Positions 61,871-64,000 of a DNA stretch of 64,000 nucleotides are shown piece by piece. The position numbers and the translations under genes are program-made. Each line of letters starts with the position of its first letter. The stretch's first letter is position 1. Below the pieces are notes generated by a model that saw only the letters and a list, made by a program, of their open reading frames with translations, was not told the origin of the DNA and ran no database searches. Source of the DNA: Panax quinquefolius (Eukaryota > Streptophyta > Magnoliopsida > Apiales > Araliaceae); NCBI GenBank assembly GCA_020205615.1, contig CM035171.1, positions 3,319,267 through 3,383,266 of the forward strand, read 5' to 3'.

Positions 61871-62413
61871 GTGTTTTCACTTACATTTTGTAATGGTGTG
61901 TTAGTAAATTAAAGTTCAATGAGTTGATCAGTGAAAAAAAAAATTCAAATGACCCACTTGTAAATGATTTATAAAGACAGCTTACTCTAAAAAGCATTTA
62001 ACCCCATTGATTCATGTCATGTTTAGATTTTGTTGGAAAAGCAGCAAATACATACACAGCCCACAGAGCGCAGCTCCCTCCGTCCATAGCCCATAGGATT
62101 AGGAATACACACACACACACACAGTCCACGCACTATTTGGTTTACAACTAAGCTTTAAAACGCAGATATCAGATGCGTTTTGCGTTCCGGTTTTGCAAAA
62201 TTTTGTACTGAAATTGTATTATACTACTCGTACTAGAGCCTAGAGGCAGTTCCATACCATATCAACGTACTCACGAGTCAGGCCACTTGCTACTATAAAT
62301 AAATAACGACAAAAAAATAGTTATTAATAAAAATATTACTCATTATTATTTCATAGTTCTAATTTTCAATCTTGAGTTTAAAAATATTTTAAATTAATTT
62401 TTAAAATTTAATA

Positions 62414-62694
62414 TTACATCCGTTCTTAAAAGATTGTTGCTTTAAGCTTTTCTTGCGTAGATAAGAAAAGTCATTTAATACTATCATTTAAGTAACAATT
62501 AAAATTTGTTTAAAATTTCATCACTACCCCTTTTACTTTTAAGTTGAAAAATTATTAATATGAGAGATATTTTTATTAAACGAAAGCAAGAAGGTAGAGA
62601 TGATATAGAAAAATAAATAATTTATTCTCCAAAAAAATTATAAATGATAAATAAATTAAAATAAACGACAATCTTTTAGAAACGGAGAAAGTAA
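62414..62694. mobile_element. Stowaway-like MITE, different family
   Basis: Left end TTACATCCGTTCTTAAAAGA then TTGTTGC; right end inverted TTACTTTCTCCGTTTC then TAAAAGATTGTCG. The arms pair over about 30 bases. Confidence 0.65.
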
Positions 62695-62908
62695 TTAAGA
62701 CCCAGTACGGGACAAAATATCATTACATAGCAAAATAAAAACCCCTACAAGGGAGAAAAAAAGAATGGAAAATGATATTTGTACGTATAATTTTAATATT
62801 TCTACAAGCATTTTTTTCACATAAATGTGAAACTTATTATATTTTTTTATGAGAAAAAATTATGTAAAAATATCAAGTCATGTGAAAATAGTGTTCCCAA
62901 AAGAAAAA

Positions 62909-63198
62909 TACTCCCTCCGTTCCTTAACATAAATAAGACGTTTTAGAGAAGTTTTTTTGTCCTTTAATATATGACTTTTAGAATTTTAAGTGAGCATTAA
63001 TTGTTTAGTTTTCAATATTAACCCAAGTATTAAATATAATTTTGGCTCTCTCACTATTTTTTGCCCAATAAATAATAATCTCTTTTTCAAATAGAAGGAC
63101 AATATAGATATTTGATATTATATTTAATGTTATACAATCATTTCTTTAATGCTTGTGCACAACTTTAAAAAATCTTATATTAAAGAAGTGAGGGAGTA
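62909..63198. mobile_element. Stowaway-like MITE, 290-bp family, copy 2
   Basis: It starts TACTCCCTCCGTTCC and ends AGAAGTGAGGGAGTA. It aligns along its whole length, in the same orientation, with 46147-46437. It lies about 190 bp upstream of the likely TATA box of the ATL gene. Confidence 0.85.
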
Positions 63199-63384
63199 CT
63201 ATGGAAGACGGGAAACCGCGTCCCCACTGGCCCCCCTGGTGGGACCGCTCTGTGTACACGTCACGCCTAAATAGGAAAAGCCCACTACTACCTCGACAAA
63301 AATCACTTATTCCCTCCCAGCTAGGCGCTAGCTCAGAGTTTAAATAAGTCTGGCCAAACAGCACTTATAGCTCTTTCTCTCTCG

Positions 63385-63393
63385 TTTATAAAG
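63385..63393 (+). promoter_or_regulatory. Probable TATA box of the ATL gene
   Basis: TTTATAAAG lies 142 bases upstream of the ATG, after a CT-rich stretch. A second TTTAAATAA lies about 45 bases further up. Confidence 0.5.
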
Positions 63394-63534
63394 TCGCAAA
63401 CTCCGTTGCAAACCCTTCCCGTGCGCTATGGTATTCTTTACACAATTACACCCCACCCCCTCCCATCCTCCAACCCTTTCACTCTACCGCCTCCAAACTT
63501 TATACAATTTACCCATTTCCATTTACGACGAAGA

Positions 63535-63966
63535 ATGCTTCTGTCCCTTTTTCTTGCCCTCTTTTTGCCCTGCGCCGGCTTGAGCTTGGTGTTCTTAGTC
63601 TACATATGCCTTTTATGGTACGCTGCCAGCACTGGCGACAACCACTACGAGTTCCGGCTCCCGGAAAAACCCACAGCGGAAAAAGGGCTCTCTGCCTCCG
63701 ACCTCGAGAAGCTTCCGAAAATGACGGGAAAGGATTTGGTGATGGGGAACGAATGTGCTGTTTGCTTGGAGGACATCGGCGAAGACCAACTGGCTCGGCT
63801 GTTACCCGGTTGCAATCACGGATTTCATTTACAATGCGCGGATACTTGGCTTTCCAAAAACTCTGTTTGCCCTGTTTGTAGGGGAAAGCTTCATCCTGAC
63901 CTTTTTAATCATCCAGACTCCAGTCCCTCCTTTTTAATCATCCAGACACCAATCCCTGCTGATTAA
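63535..63966 (+). CDS. ATL: RING-H2 ubiquitin ligase of the ATL family (ATL23-like), intronless
   Basis: Membrane-anchored E3 ubiquitin ligase of 143 residues in one exon, as usual for ATLs. I chose the first ATG of the reading frame (GACGAAGAATGC). The N-terminal hydrophobic helix (LSLFLALFLPCAGLSLVFLV, about 3-28) and the next WYAAS match ATL23-type proteins. A GLD-like segment GLSASDLEKLPKM lies at 51-63. The RING-H2 finger has C74, C77, C93, H95, H98, C101, C112 and C115 with ATL spacing (C-x2-C-x15-C-x-H-x2-H-x2-C-x10-C-x2-C), and the conserved Trp105 three residues after the sixth ligand, the E2 contact. All ligands are present. The last 14 residues come from a 29-bp tandem duplication (63901-63958) that shifts the frame and replaces an older stop. 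Confidence 0.93.
   Translation: MLLSLFLALFLPCAGLSLVFLVYICLLWYAASTGDNHYEFRLPEKPTAEKGLSASDLEKLPKMTGKDLVMGNECAVCLEDIGEDQLARLLPGCNHGFHLQCADTWLSKNSVCPVCRGKLHPDLFNHPDSSPSFLIIQTPIPAD
63901..63958 (+). repeat. 29-bp tandem duplication at the ATL C-terminus
   Basis: CTTTTTAATCATCCAGACTC at 63901 recurs as CTTTTTAATCATCCAGACAC at 63930. Because 29 is not a multiple of 3, the second copy is read in another frame. Confidence 0.9.
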
Positions 63967-64000
63967 TTATGAACACAGCCCTGCTCCTAACTCTGTTTCT

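Larger units (their letters stand above)
54975..61890 (-). mobile_element. Decayed Ty3/gypsy chromovirus, 5' truncated
   Basis: On the minus strand the order is gag, protease, reverse transcriptase, RNase H, integrase, chromodomain-like tail, polypurine tract (AGAAGGGAGG at about 57470-57461), 3' LTR (57459-54975). This order is that of Ty3/gypsy, and the tail VLWRNHDVEEMTWELES suggests a chromovirus (Tekay-type). The 5' LTR and start of gag are missing: similarity fades at about 61,880. Numerous frameshifts and stops are present. Confidence 0.85.
61891..63384. other. Intergenic region upstream of the ATL gene; two MITEs
   Basis: No gene is seen. It contains a CA run at 62107-62122 and two MITEs. 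The last 180 bases are less AT-rich and form the ATL promoter. Confidence 0.6.

Noticed and set aside
63406..63534. Upstream extension of the ATL reading frame
   Set aside because: There is no ATG in that stretch; it lies in the likely leader, and ATL23-type proteins start at the MLLSLFLALF methionine.

Overview
The window is plant nuclear DNA, from a core eudicot. It is AT-rich. Genes are split by short GT-AG introns and separated by MITEs, MULEs and LTR retrotransposon debris, and the proteins are plant families (UPF0496, alpha-expansin, class III peroxidase, ATL RING-H2, Alba-RGG, LARP1). An asterid is plausible but cannot be fixed from the sequence. I assembled gene models by hand from splice signals, reading-phase continuity and family motifs.

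Layout. 1-1,500: 5' part of a small conserved plant gene running off the left edge (minus), then a tRNA-Glu(UUC). 3,086-12,152: a six-exon LARP1-type La-motif gene (minus) whose long introns hold Stowaway-, Tourist- and hAT-like elements and a 357-bp tandem duplication. 13,050-14,450: a terminal-inverted-repeat element enclosing an extreme C-rich strand and GTAACC repeats. 17,741-19,072: a UPF0496 membrane protein (plus). 19,981-24,825: an Abitram-like gene (minus) with a broken Copia element in one intron. 27,117-28,456: a class III peroxidase (minus) whose frame breaks at the third intron. 29,401-30,386: an alpha-expansin. 32,260-34,344: a FAD monooxygenase. 35,720-38,905: an Alba-domain RGG protein. 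41,182-44,786: a secreted or luminal thioredoxin-fold protein. The genes from 20 to 45 kb are all on the minus strand. 46,100-62,000 is repeat-dominated: MITEs, a dead MuDR-type MULE split by an LTR, a SINE-like unit, and a decayed Ty3/gypsy chromovirus whose LTR lies inverted relative to the first. 63,535-63,966: an ATL-type RING-H2 ubiquitin ligase (plus).

The genes do not form a pathway. From memory, the order UPF0496 - alpha-expansin - Alba - thioredoxin-like resembles the Arabidopsis block At1g20180, At1g20190 (EXPA11), At1g20220, At1g20225, so this part is probably an old conserved gene block. I see no new multi-gene system. The most unusual items are the peroxidase frame break, the C-rich TIR element, several short TE families with clear target-site duplications, and a 29-bp duplication that rewrites the C-terminus of the ATL protein.
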